This document shows positions 6,663 through 15,085 of a DNA stretch of 22,037 nt, piece by piece (the stretch's first letter is position 1; the number at the start of each line of letters is the position of its first letter). The position numbers and the translations under genes were made by a program. The notes beneath the pieces were generated by a model. That model did not search any database. It was given only the letters and a program-made list of their open reading frames with translations, and had not been told where the DNA came from. This stretch comes from UBA7916 sp036121365 (GTDB lineage: Bacteria; Pseudomonadota; Gammaproteobacteria; Comchoanobacterales; Comchoanobacteraceae). The stretch spans positions 1 through 22,037 of the forward strand of contig JAZAFR010000005.1 of assembly GCA_036121365.1 (NCBI GenBank). Direction: 5' to 3'.

Positions 6663-8423
6663 TTATCTAGCAAGTCCAGCAGCAGTTAGCGTTTGGTATT
6701 CATTTGCGTCATTAGGTGTATGTTGATTTGCACGTGTGATATTCTGATTATAAGAATCAATCATTCTTTCCATTTTTCTCCTGCTTCCATCTGATAGCTT
6801 GATGGTTTTTTGATTTTTTATATGTTCTATCATTCTATTTTCGTTCTTATTTATTGCATATTTAAGAAAGCATAATATTACTTTTTCTAAATATTCTTCC
6901 TCTGCAGGAGTTACTTTTTCTATGTTTTCAGTTGTCATTGGTGATCGTCTAGGAGCTCGCAAACCTTCTATCGTCTCTAGCGCATAAAATTCTTTTTCAT
7001 CATTAATTCTTAATGGTATTGTTGTTACTAGACCGAATGTGACTACATCTAGTAAGTCCATGTCTCTGAGAGACTCTAATACTTCTGTTTCTTCACAGAG
7101 CCTGTCGAAATCCTCTTTTGTTACTCCAATTGCTTCTGCAAGTGGACCGGTGATATCTTTCTTTAAAATATCATTTAGGTAGATCTTCATCATTTTTTTG
7201 ATACTCGTTATCGATGTCGTACAAGAATGATATATGTATTTGTAAAGTTCACTGACCACTTTAGATCTTACTTCACTGTTGATTGCTTGTAGTATGGGTA
7301 CCAGTACATTACGATTCTCTCGGGTGAAAATCGCAAGATAATTGAATCCCAGGCTTACACTGAAAGATTTTTCTATTAAGAGCTCAACACCTCTTATGAA
7401 TTGCAATTCAATGCACTTGTTGATTACTATCTGACACGGCTTATAGTTCTTTGCTTTATCATGATTCAGTATCCGTTTGAGCCAATACTCATCTTTTCTC
7501 TCTATCAGCTTCATTAAAACTTCTATCAACGGGGAACCTTTCAATTTACTAGATAACTTAGGATTTAGCCTGTAGCTTGGATCTGATAGAATTAACTCTA
7601 CGCCATGATCAAATTTCTCATCAATTGCAAAATAAAGAGTTCTGGGCCAAATTAATGGTTCATTGATGTTTGTATACGGGTCACTTATCAATGCTTTCAT
7701 TGCGCGTATGTTGTGATTTTTTATAGCGCTTACTATTGGTGTTAACCCTGTATCTAGACTTTTATTGCCCGTTTTAATTGTTAACCAGTATAAATCTTGA
7801 TTTAGAGTTGCTTTTGAGAATATATGTTCATCTATGAAATTTACGCAGTTTAGAAGTGTCCTTTGTATGATAGTCAGTATGTAAATTGCTATACAATTTG
7901 TTGATAAAATCAATGTTTTCATAGCAATGTATACTGGCAAGGCGCTTTGTGATAGGCCTATATTTTCTATATCTTTAATAAAAAGATTATTGAATTTTTC
8001 TGATAAGTATGTTCGATATAGCCAAGAATCTTCGTGTTTGTTCTTGCGTTCTCGAATTTCTTTATGTGTATACCAATTCTGGCACTTTATATGATTGAAT
8101 GGGTTTATGGAGACAAAAATAAAATACTTAACTATCCCAATTATTGATGATACGCAAAAGGCCAGAAGTAGGCTAAGTTGTGTCAATACGTTTAAATAAT
8201 AACTGATCAAGTAACTGCTGTGTAGAAATAATAGTGTAAATACTCCGAATCTGTTTTCATCGTTATAGATCAGCAATTTTTTTGGTAAAATTTCAGAAAG
8301 CTCTTTATTGGCTAAAAAAATTTCTAATGGGGTTTTTGTCGTTAAGAAATCTGTGCCAACCATATAGACGGAGAAAAGACAAAAGACACCCAAATGCGCC
8401 AGATAGAGAGAGGATATTAGCAT
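6663..8423 (-). CDS. membrane-anchored ankyrin-like protein with degenerate U-box-like segment (paralogue 1)
   Basis: 586 aa. Hydrophobic segments at about 1-23, 59-106 (two passes) and 162-190; degenerate ankyrin-type helical repeats from about 220 to 420 (TGLTPIVSAIKNHNIRAMKA fits the TPLHxAxxxG...ALL pattern). Around 460-520, VVTFGLVTTIPLRINDEKEF, a Tyr-x-x-x-x-Ile helix and RRSPMTTENI resemble the core and closing loop of a U-box, the RING-like E2-binding domain of ubiquitin ligases. Shared with the neighbouring 720-aa paralogue: LPKxLLxYNxENRFGxFTLL, NQDLYWL, and a C-terminal helix IxxIxxQKxIxLS. AGGA precedes ATG 8423. Inferred role: membrane-inserted effector, possibly a host ubiquitin ligase; the U-box call is tentative. 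Confidence 0.8.
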   Translation of the reverse strand: MLISSLYLAHLGVFCLFSVYMVGTDFLTTKTPLEIFLANKELSEILPKKLLIYNDENRFGVFTLLFLHSSYLISYYLNVLTQLSLLLAFCVSSIIGIVKYFIFVSINPFNHIKCQNWYTHKEIRERKNKHEDSWLYRTYLSEKFNNLFIKDIENIGLSQSALPVYIAMKTLILSTNCIAIYILTIIQRTLLNCVNFIDEHIFSKATLNQDLYWLTIKTGNKSLDTGLTPIVSAIKNHNIRAMKALISDPYTNINEPLIWPRTLYFAIDEKFDHGVELILSDPSYRLNPKLSSKLKGSPLIEVLMKLIERKDEYWLKRILNHDKAKNYKPCQIVINKCIELQFIRGVELLIEKSFSVSLGFNYLAIFTRENRNVLVPILQAINSEVRSKVVSELYKYIYHSCTTSITSIKKMMKIYLNDILKKDITGPLAEAIGVTKEDFDRLCEETEVLESLRDMDLLDVVTFGLVTTIPLRINDEKEFYALETIEGLRAPRRSPMTTENIEKVTPAEEEYLEKVILCFLKYAINKNENRMIEHIKNQKTIKLSDGSRRKMERMIDSYNQNITRANQHTPNDANEYQTLTAAGLAR

Positions 8424-8466
8424 GGTGTTATTTCCTAGTTTAAGATTTAATTGAATTACTCATTTT

Positions 8467-8495
8467 ACTATATTACTAATCTCTTTTAATAACAA
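8467..8495 (-). promoter_or_regulatory. sigma70 promoter of ankyrin-like paralogue 1
   Basis: Minus strand TTGTTA (8490-8495), 17-bp spacer, TATAGT (8467-8472), in the 147-bp gap between the two paralogues, so the downstream copy can be transcribed on its own. Confidence 0.6.
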
Positions 8496-8570
8496 GGTAG
8501 TATTAAATATGGGCACTGATTATTACTTTTTTTGATGCAGTGTATATTAATACAAGGGTTTGGTTGTTTT

Positions 8571-10733
8571 CTAGAACTCCTTTGGTCTTCTTTGAAAACT
8601 TTTCGGAGGTTGCACAAAAAAACCTAGACTCGTACTAGATTCAGCAGCATCTTTTCTTGTCTCTCTGTAACCATGAATCAATTCTCTCATCTTTTCAACG
8701 TTTTCCTTTGATAGTGTGATATCTTTTTGCTTTTCTATATGTTGTATACGTTTGTCATTTGTTCTCAGTGCTTGTTTCTCGTCCATATCTATATCTTCTT
8801 TCGCAAGAATGGTTAAATTAAAATCTATCGTCATAGCAAGAAAGGCTAAAATCAATGCACCTGAATACTCTTCTACTGCCAGTTTGATATTTGTTATGGG
8901 ATCCCTGCTCATTGGTGATTCGCATACGGAGATTGGGTAATCGACTCTGACATTCTCTTTTTCAGTCTTTAAATATTCCAAAAAATCATCGTATTCATAG
9001 AGATCGTGCTGCCATGTCTTTTTCTCTATTTGTAATTTTGGACGCCATGCTAATGTCTCTATTTGTATAGGAACTTGGATGTTAGATAGTGATAGTGGAC
9101 ATTCGCAATTGTAATCGCGCATTTTTTCCTGCATATTCTTTGATTTGTATAATTTCTTAAATTCGTCACTTGAAGCAAGTCCTGTGGCATTTGCAAGGGA
9201 TGCATAATCTATTTCATGCATTAATTTGAGATACTGGATTCGATACATCATCTCTTTTAGATCTTCATTCGAATCTTTTGTGGCAGATGAGAGGTCCTCA
9301 TATATATCCACACCGCTACGTTGTAATTTATTCAGATTTTTGATAATGCTTGCCTTCATTGCTAATCTATGAATGTTTACTCTTTTTTTGTCTTCTATTT
9401 CTTCCATATGAACATCTCGTAGCCTCTTTTTTGAATCATAGTCCATTGATCTGATCACGTCTTTAAGTACTTCATAGTTTGCACTGGTTAAATAAGGAAT
9501 CAGAAACTCAACTTGACAGCCGTTCTCGATAAACAGTCGATTGGTCAAAAACTCCACCCCTTTACTGAATCTATTATTAATACTGTCTCCCAAAAGTTCT
9601 CTAAGGGGGGCCTGTTCATTGATATTTTTCACAATGTCTGCGAGTGCCACTATATCTTTTCCAATGATTGCTGATTTTGCCAGTGTCAATTGATTGTCTC
9701 CCTCTGATAATTTGAATATTGGATGCTTAAAAATCATTTCTTTGGCTTCATTGAAACTGGTTTGTAATGCTTTATTTAGTAAATCATCAAGGATCAAGGG
9801 GTCGTAGATGTTTTTTAGTATGTGTTTTAGCACCATTTTATTTCTTTTCTTGATTGCCATTTTTCCAATTCTCAGAAGATCACTTTTCTCCGTATATAAT
9901 TTGTATTCTGAATGTTTCAAAATTACATCTATACCTGGTTTAAAATCTGCATCTAAGGCATCCTCAAGGAGTGTCCTTTTATTTTTTATCTCATTTATTT
10001 CTGTACTGGGGTCATTGGCCAATGCTTTTAAAGCACGGATATTCAGTTGAGCAATCGCTAATCTCAATGGGGTGGTGAGTCCTTTATTAAAATCTTTGAT
10101 TTCCTCGTTTCCTGTGTTTATCAATAACCAATATAAATCCTGATTGATCACTTCTCTTGAAAAACAGTTTCTGTCAATTATGTTTACCAAATTTAAAAGC
10201 TGCCTTGGGACCAATGTTAATGCGTAAACTGTGAGTTGGAAAAGAAATATAATGATTTTTTTCAATATCATGAAACCAGTTGCAGAATTTCTTTGAATCC
10301 CAATTGATTCCAATTGTAGCAAAACCTGATTTACCAGTTGATTGCGAGATTCTGAGTCACTAATTCTTAGTGTTTTTCTTTCCTTTTGATAGGTTGTTTC
10401 TCCTTTGCTTGAATGTTTTATGAAGTAATTAAAAGACAATAAATCAATAATAATACCAATCAAGTTTGTTGTAATCCATGCTGCAATTAAACATATACTT
10501 GTAGCCACACTTATTGGTCCTGTAATCATCATACAAAAATACAAATAGAGTAATGTAAATATCCCAAACCTGTTTTCCTCGTTGTAGACTAATAGGTTTT
10601 TTGGGAGCTGCCCTCCAAGAAACTCATTACTTAAAGCTATTTCATCTTGTTGTGTTGCAAATAAAAATTCGCAAATGAACATTGCTGCAAGTGCTACTCC
10701 ATATAGCTGGAATAAGTATAATAAAAAATTCAT
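8571..10733 (-). CDS. membrane-anchored ankyrin-like protein with U-box-like domain (paralogue 2)
   Basis: 720 aa. Hydrophobic segments at about 1-25, 57-105 and 155-182, then degenerate ankyrin repeats from about 216 to 430 (KGLTTPLRLAIAQLNIRALK). Residues 543-617 look like a U-box: CECPLSLSNIQVPIQIE, then LYEYDDFLEYL, then SPMSRDPITNI, the order expected for CPIxLxxIxxPV, YExxxIxxWL and CPMSRQPI. A hydrophobic stretch at about 625-640 follows, then a charged helix (KRIQHIEKQKDITLS) shared with paralogue 1. Perfect AAGGAG 8 nt before ATG 10733. Known of the family: bacterial U-box proteins such as Legionella LubX recruit host E2 enzymes. Inferred: tandem duplication produced this pair, and paralogue 1 has a more eroded U-box. 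Confidence 0.82.
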   Translation of the reverse strand: MNFLLYLFQLYGVALAAMFICEFLFATQQDEIALSNEFLGGQLPKNLLVYNEENRFGIFTLLYLYFCMMITGPISVATSICLIAAWITTNLIGIIIDLLSFNYFIKHSSKGETTYQKERKTLRISDSESRNQLVNQVLLQLESIGIQRNSATGFMILKKIIIFLFQLTVYALTLVPRQLLNLVNIIDRNCFSREVINQDLYWLLINTGNEEIKDFNKGLTTPLRLAIAQLNIRALKALANDPSTEINEIKNKRTLLEDALDADFKPGIDVILKHSEYKLYTEKSDLLRIGKMAIKKRNKMVLKHILKNIYDPLILDDLLNKALQTSFNEAKEMIFKHPIFKLSEGDNQLTLAKSAIIGKDIVALADIVKNINEQAPLRELLGDSINNRFSKGVEFLTNRLFIENGCQVEFLIPYLTSANYEVLKDVIRSMDYDSKKRLRDVHMEEIEDKKRVNIHRLAMKASIIKNLNKLQRSGVDIYEDLSSATKDSNEDLKEMMYRIQYLKLMHEIDYASLANATGLASSDEFKKLYKSKNMQEKMRDYNCECPLSLSNIQVPIQIETLAWRPKLQIEKKTWQHDLYEYDDFLEYLKTEKENVRVDYPISVCESPMSRDPITNIKLAVEEYSGALILAFLAMTIDFNLTILAKEDIDMDEKQALRTNDKRIQHIEKQKDITLSKENVEKMRELIHGYRETRKDAAESSTSLGFFVQPPKSFQRRPKEF

Positions 10734-10783
10734 ATGTTGAGCTCCTTTGTCATTTTTGAAGAGATATTTAAATTAATAATTTC

Positions 10784-10812
10784 ATCATAATATTAATTCT
10801 TAGAAGCTGCAA
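10784..10812 (-). promoter_or_regulatory. sigma70 promoter of ankyrin-like paralogue 2
   Basis: Minus strand TTGCAG (10807-10812), 17-bp spacer, TATGAT (10784-10789), about 50 bp upstream of ATG 10733. Confidence 0.65.
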
Positions 10813-10952
10813 TTTTTTTTTGTACTGTATTTTTTATGTCTATAAATAAAGATACAAAAATATTATAATTGATGTTTAAAAAACTGTGTTGATTGTGTCT
10901 TCTTGGAGAGGTAGACCTTACTTGATGGCTTCTTTAATAATGCATCTCTCAT

Positions 10953-11714
10953 TTAAAATGTTTTCACTTCACCAAGGTATTTATCAACCCTTTCTGGGTG
11001 TGAGAATATTTTTCCTTTGAGTTTTTCTCCCGCTTCTTTGACACTGTCTAAGTTATGACTATCATTTCCAACTTGAATCACTCCCACATGGCCGACAATA
11101 TAATGGTAGTTACACACATATAAATATACACCAGGTACTGTGAATTTCACAATTAAGCTTTCGTTCATGGCACCTTTAAAAGGTGATGCCCCTTTAGGAA
11201 TTGCTTGATCTCCTCCAATTATGTCCTCTGGTGTTTGTACATTGTGTCCATAACTGGCTGGAACAAACTCAATTGAATCCCCGGTTTTAATATGAATGAA
11301 TGGTGGGCTAAATACCATAGCCCCGTCAGGACTGTTATTGAGCATTTCTACTTTGTGTGTTACAGGATTTAGGTTTTCTTCAGGTGTTGTTGCCATTTTT
11401 TCTTGTGCCTGAGCTTTTGTCTTTTCTGTTTTTGTCTCTTTAGGTTGACTGGGTTTGATCACAGCTGAATCAGTAGTAGAGCTTGGTTTTTTCCCGTCAT
11501 TTTTTACTACTCCGTGTTCTTTTGGCTGAATGCTGCCCACATTAACAATGACTTTATCTTCTTGATTTAAGTTTTCTAAGCCATGATAAATGCCCTTTAA
11601 ATAACCACTGTTATACGCAATGATCAGTAGCAGCACTATTTTGATGGCTTTTAGTAAATGATTGAGCTCTATTGTGACTTTGAATCCTTTGTCTTTTAGT
11701 GAGAACATAAACAT
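10953..11714 (-). CDS. membrane-anchored pseudoazurin-like cupredoxin with Met-to-His axial ligand change
   Basis: 253 aa. One N-terminal membrane helix (about 19-38, no clear signal-peptidase site), a Lys/Thr/Gln-rich linker to about 115, then a single cupredoxin domain (118-217): KVEMLNNSPDGAMVFSPPFI and PGVYLYVCNYHYIVGHVGVI align with pseudoazurin. Type-1 copper ligands His157 (YGHNV), Cys201 and His204 are present, but the axial Met of pseudoazurin (CTPHYGMGM) is replaced by His209. The loop after His157 is longer than usual. Pseudoazurin is a periplasmic electron carrier for nitrite reductase; no denitrification gene is nearby. Inferred: tethered in the inner membrane facing the periplasm, with altered redox or metal-binding behaviour. 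Start: ATG 11714, or ATG 11708, which is better spaced from GGA. Confidence 0.88.
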   Translation of the reverse strand: MFMFSLKDKGFKVTIELNHLLKAIKIVLLLIIAYNSGYLKGIYHGLENLNQEDKVIVNVGSIQPKEHGVVKNDGKKPSSTTDSAVIKPSQPKETKTEKTKAQAQEKMATTPEENLNPVTHKVEMLNNSPDGAMVFSPPFIHIKTGDSIEFVPASYGHNVQTPEDIIGGDQAIPKGASPFKGAMNESLIVKFTVPGVYLYVCNYHYIVGHVGVIQVGNDSHNLDSVKEAGEKLKGKIFSHPERVDKYLGEVKTF

Positions 11715-11735
11715 TCCATTGCTAAGATGAAATTA

Positions 11736-11764
11736 ATATTAATTGAGACAAAAATAGTTGTCAA
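11736..11764 (-). promoter_or_regulatory. sigma70 promoter of the cupredoxin gene
   Basis: Minus strand perfect TTGACA (11759-11764), 17-bp spacer, TAATAT (11736-11741), 22 bp upstream of ATG 11714. One of the strongest promoters in the window. Confidence 0.75.
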
Positions 11765-11902
11765 TAGAATGCATCTTTATCAAGGATTTATATTACTATT
11801 TAATGATTAAAAAATCTTTTTGTAATCATTGTATTTGAATTTTTTATAGTTCAGTAAAATCAATTTTATACCGATGTTCTGATCACTATATGACATCTAA
11901 GT

Positions 11903-13414
11903 TTAAGAGAGAGTCGCCACATTGCCTTCACTTTTGGTCCTTAATGTTTCTCTGCGCTCTGCTAGTTCTTCTGGTCCGTACAATCCTATGATAGATACTA
12001 GGTTAGGAGTCGCGCTAATGAATTGATCAAAATCTGTCACATCTGTTGCAGATGGATGTGAATCCGTGTCATCAATAGCACCAGCATCCTCTAAATCAAG
12101 GCAAGTTAAATTTGGGTGCCCATATAATCCACGCAGTATTTTATCGTTTACAGGATCTAAAACGAGTGTTTTTAATGATTCTGGCCACTTTCTTATTGAA
12201 TTATTTGTCATTTCTTCACTATTGTCATCTACCCGCATGAAGAGGAACTCAAGTCGTGTCAGTCTGCTTATTAGGCTCTCTAAAATGTTAAAATTTGCTG
12301 AGTTTGCTATGAAAGATAGAGATAATGATGTTAAACCAGTCATTATAGCAATATCCTCTAATGCTTCATTGCCAATACCATCCCAACCCTTAATCGAGAG
12401 TGATTTTAAGCTCACAAACTTTGCCAATGATTCTAGGTTTGTTCCCATTTCCCATTTCCTAAAGAACAAGTAATTGATACTTAGATCTTCTAACTTACCT
12501 AGAGATGTAAGGACTGCAATCCCATTAATCGTGAAATTACTGCAATCTTGTAAATATAACTTGGATAAGTTAGTCAGTGTCGATAAATTTATAATATTGT
12601 TATCTGATAATGTTTGATAATTAACAAGCGATAGTTTATTAAGCCCTGTTAGTGTTCCTATGTGTTCAATTCCTTTAATATCTCGGTCTTCATTTTCAGC
12701 TTCTAGACTTAATTCTTTAAGCTGAGTCAAGTTTGCTAGATATTCATCACTCACATGTCCAGTATATTCTATGTAATTGGGTTCATGTATCTTAAGAGTC
12801 CTGAGTTGAGTTAATATAGAAAGTCCCTGTTCACTATTTTCAGTGAAATCACATGCATCCAAACAAAGATCCATTAACTTTGTGAGATTTTTAAAGTATA
12901 TTACGTCTCCTCGATTGATCACAGCAAATTTTAGGTCAAGCGCAGTTAAATTTGTAAATTTAGAAATCATTAGTGGTGTTAAAACTTTTATAAAGCCGTC
13001 TTCTTTGTACCAACCTAAACTTATTTCTCTTACGTTTATAAATAAATTTAGAGTTTTTATAAATTCGTCATATCCCATCCTGTCTGCTACATTGATACAG
13101 GCACGTCTTAATGTGAACATTGCCCGCTTTATCCGGAGTTGTCCTTTAGTTGATAATTTTTGTGGTTTTTTGGTTATGTTAATTTCGTCATTGGCTCTAT
13201 AATATTCAGACAACAGTATAATATTAGCCTCTTTTTTCTCGTTATTTGCTAAACCAGTGACTTTTTCTTTACCCACAGCATATCGGAGTACCAAGAGATC
13301 CTGCAGTGCTAAAAATTTTGGAACCAAGTGGCATAAAACTATTTTATATTGTGTGCTTCCTTCTAGTTTAGCAATTTTATTGTTACTCGTGTCTGAAATA
13401 TTCGACCCATGCAT
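11903..13414 (-). CDS. leucine-rich-repeat protein with possible F-box-like N-terminus
   Basis: 503 aa. From about 125 to 430 there is a series of leucine-rich repeats (LTNLSKLYLQDC, LTGLNKLSLVNY, LTQLKELSLEAE, FVSLKSLSIKG) of irregular length, closest to the cysteine-containing/GALA-type used by F-box proteins. Residues 22-50 (YKIVLCHLVPKFLALQDLLV, then LRYAVGKE) resemble the second half of an F-box (LxxxDLLxLRxVxKxW) but lack a clean LPxE start, so the call is weak. No signal peptide or membrane helix. AAAGG precedes ATG 13414. F-box/LRR effectors plug into host SCF ubiquitin ligases in Legionella and Ralstonia; that role here is inference. Divergent from the MFS transporter. Confidence 0.85.
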   Translation of the reverse strand: MHGSNISDTSNNKIAKLEGSTQYKIVLCHLVPKFLALQDLLVLRYAVGKEKVTGLANNEKKEANIILLSEYYRANDEINITKKPQKLSTKGQLRIKRAMFTLRRACINVADRMGYDEFIKTLNLFINVREISLGWYKEDGFIKVLTPLMISKFTNLTALDLKFAVINRGDVIYFKNLTKLMDLCLDACDFTENSEQGLSILTQLRTLKIHEPNYIEYTGHVSDEYLANLTQLKELSLEAENEDRDIKGIEHIGTLTGLNKLSLVNYQTLSDNNIINLSTLTNLSKLYLQDCSNFTINGIAVLTSLGKLEDLSINYLFFRKWEMGTNLESLAKFVSLKSLSIKGWDGIGNEALEDIAIMTGLTSLSLSFIANSANFNILESLISRLTRLEFLFMRVDDNSEEMTNNSIRKWPESLKTLVLDPVNDKILRGLYGHPNLTCLDLEDAGAIDDTDSHPSATDVTDFDQFISATPNLVSIIGLYGPEELAERRETLRTKSEGNVATLS

Positions 13415-13719
13415 ATTGTTATACCTTTAAGTGCTATCTTTAATTTCTATGTGCCATATGAAAAATATGGTTTTCCTCAAGTATCAATACTTTATACGAT
13501 ACTATATTTATGAAAATTAGTCAAAAAGTAAATTTTTTTCAATATTTTGATTTAAGTTGTTGCATTCAAATCGTCTTTGTATGTGTTTTTGTTAAATGAT
13601 TGGCTGAAAGCTGTTGTAGATCTTTGTTTATGTAATTTATCAAGTATTTTTTGTGAGTTAGTTTCATCTTACGTTGTTTCTCTGTATAATTTCAACAAAT
13701 ACAAACAAGATTTTACATT
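13415..13719. other. divergent intergenic region between LRR gene and MFS transporter
   Basis: Contains the LRR promoter (13496-13524), two inverted repeats between it and the LRR start (CCATAT-GAAAA-ATATGG at 13454-13470 and AGTAT-CA-ATACT at 13480-13491), and a TATAAT at 13685-13690 with a poor -35 that could serve the transporter. A 60-codon frame starting at 13577 overlaps the transporter and shows no gene-like features. Confidence 0.55.
13496..13524 (-). promoter_or_regulatory. sigma70 promoter of the LRR gene with adjacent palindrome
   Basis: Minus strand TTGACT (13519-13524), 17-bp spacer, TATCGT (13496-13501). The palindrome AGTATCAATACT (13480-13491) lies at the expected transcription start, where a repressor could act. 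Confidence 0.55.
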
Positions 13720-14997
13720 ATGGCCCAAGATGAAAATTCTACTTTATATTATGATTTGATAACTTTTTCTATATTGGGTTTTATTTCAGGCTTGCCTTTT
13801 GCTTTGGTTACATCGACTTTTCAAGCGTGGCTCACTCAAGGTAATGTTTCTATTGCCAGTATTGGTTTATTTGGACTTGTATCAATCCCATATGCAATGA
13901 AACCGTTATGGGCAGTATTGATTGATTGGTTGCGTATTTATTATCGAATTCGCTTACAGACGGTGTATTTTTTTATTGTTGTCTTGCTTGCTCTCACCTT
14001 ATATGTTGTTTCATGTACGACCGAACTCCTTAGTACAAAGTTGGCTTTGTTAATGTTGTTTGCAAGTTTCTTGTCATCAACCATTGATATTTGTGTTGAT
14101 GCCATGCGTGTGATTTTTGTTGATGAAAAAATGCAAGGACTGGTTTCTTCTTGGTTTGTGATTTTTTATCGCATTGCTTTTATCTTGTCCGGAGGTTTGG
14201 GCTTAGTGATTGCGAGTCATACTGGTTGGAATAATTTGTATTTTTATATGTCAGTTCTGACTCTTATTTCTGGATTTTCCGGTTACTTGTTTGTTGTTTA
14301 CGGTTATCAGACTGCGTTTACAAAAGATACAAAGCAAGACAATGCTTCAGTTTTTGAGTTTTTTTATGCCGTTCATTCTTGGGTAAGAAAATCATATGCT
14401 CAGGTGTTCAATGCACTTCTATTTATTTTTCTTTATAAATATCATGGGAATTTTTTAACCAGTCTTGTTCAAGTCTTTTTGATTGATCATGCCCAGATGA
14501 GTCTAGAATTTATAGGATATACATACAAGACTTTTGGTATGTTGGCAACTTTTGCAGGTGGTGTATTAGGCGGTATGTTGTCACGCTCAGTATCCACCCG
14601 TGCTTCTGTCTTGATTACTATATTTTTTCAATGTGTTGCCACCTCTTTGTTTGTTGTTATGGCCGCCGATATACTGCCCTGTCATCCAGTTTTAGTCACC
14701 ATGTCAATGTACATGGAATCTCTGTGTATTGGTTTGTCGACTACTTTGATAACCGTTATCATTACCAAAAACTGTGACCCAACACTTGCCGCCACACAAT
14801 ATGCTTTCTTTACAGCAGCGATTGCATGGGAGAGGACATTGATTAACCCAATTTCAGGATATGTACAGTCCGCTTTTGGATGGACTGGATATTTTATGTG
14901 TAGTTTACTGATGTTTCCCTTTCTTTTGATGATGATATTAGAGAGAAAAGATGACACTTTCAAACCGCTTGTCCAAGCTGATTATAAAAAACTTTGA
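13720..14997 (+). CDS. AmpG-like MFS permease
   Basis: 425 aa, about 12 membrane segments, charged cytoplasmic ends. The N-terminal signature GFISGLPFALVTSTFQAWLT, followed by IGLFGLVSIPYAMKPLW, matches the AmpG/acetyl-CoA transporter branch of the MFS (E. coli AmpG has SGLPLALTSGTLQAWMT and IGFFSLVGQAYVFKFLW). AmpG imports anhydro-muropeptides for cell-wall recycling. Intracellular bacteria often carry several AmpG-like paralogues with unknown substrates, so the substrate here is not certain. ATG 13720 is preceded by a weak AAGA; TATAAT at 13685-13690 is a plausible -10. The degenerate P-type ATPase follows 88 bp downstream on the same strand with its own promoter. Confidence 0.85.
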   Translation: MAQDENSTLYYDLITFSILGFISGLPFALVTSTFQAWLTQGNVSIASIGLFGLVSIPYAMKPLWAVLIDWLRIYYRIRLQTVYFFIVVLLALTLYVVSCTTELLSTKLALLMLFASFLSSTIDICVDAMRVIFVDEKMQGLVSSWFVIFYRIAFILSGGLGLVIASHTGWNNLYFYMSVLTLISGFSGYLFVVYGYQTAFTKDTKQDNASVFEFFYAVHSWVRKSYAQVFNALLFIFLYKYHGNFLTSLVQVFLIDHAQMSLEFIGYTYKTFGMLATFAGGVLGGMLSRSVSTRASVLITIFFQCVATSLFVVMAADILPCHPVLVTMSMYMESLCIGLSTTLITVIITKNCDPTLAATQYAFFTAAIAWERTLINPISGYVQSAFGWTGYFMCSLLMFPFLLMMILERKDDTFKPLVQADYKKL

Positions 14998-15029
14998 TGA
15001 ATATTGACTGATTTTTATCAAAAACGGTA

Positions 15030-15057
15030 TTGACTAAGATGTCTCTTGTGTTATAAT
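15030..15057 (+). promoter_or_regulatory. extended -10 sigma70 promoter of the degenerate P-type ATPase
   Basis: TTGACT (15030-15035), 16-bp spacer, TGT-TATAAT (TATAAT 15052-15057) with the extended -10 TG. The start ATG 15086 is 28 bp downstream. Confidence 0.7.
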
Positions 15058-15085
15058 ATCTCATATATAATATTGTTTTACGAGT

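Noticed and set aside
12066..12473. Plus-strand 135-codon ORF
   Set aside because: Antisense to the LRR gene, whose repeats are clear; no start signals.
13577..13759. Plus-strand 60-codon ORF before the MFS gene
   Set aside because: Overlaps the better-supported transporter start and has no motif; treated as leader sequence.
14993..15022. TTTGAT...ATCAAA inverted repeat after the MFS gene
   Set aside because: Six-bp arms with an 18-nt loop and no U-tract in the right place.
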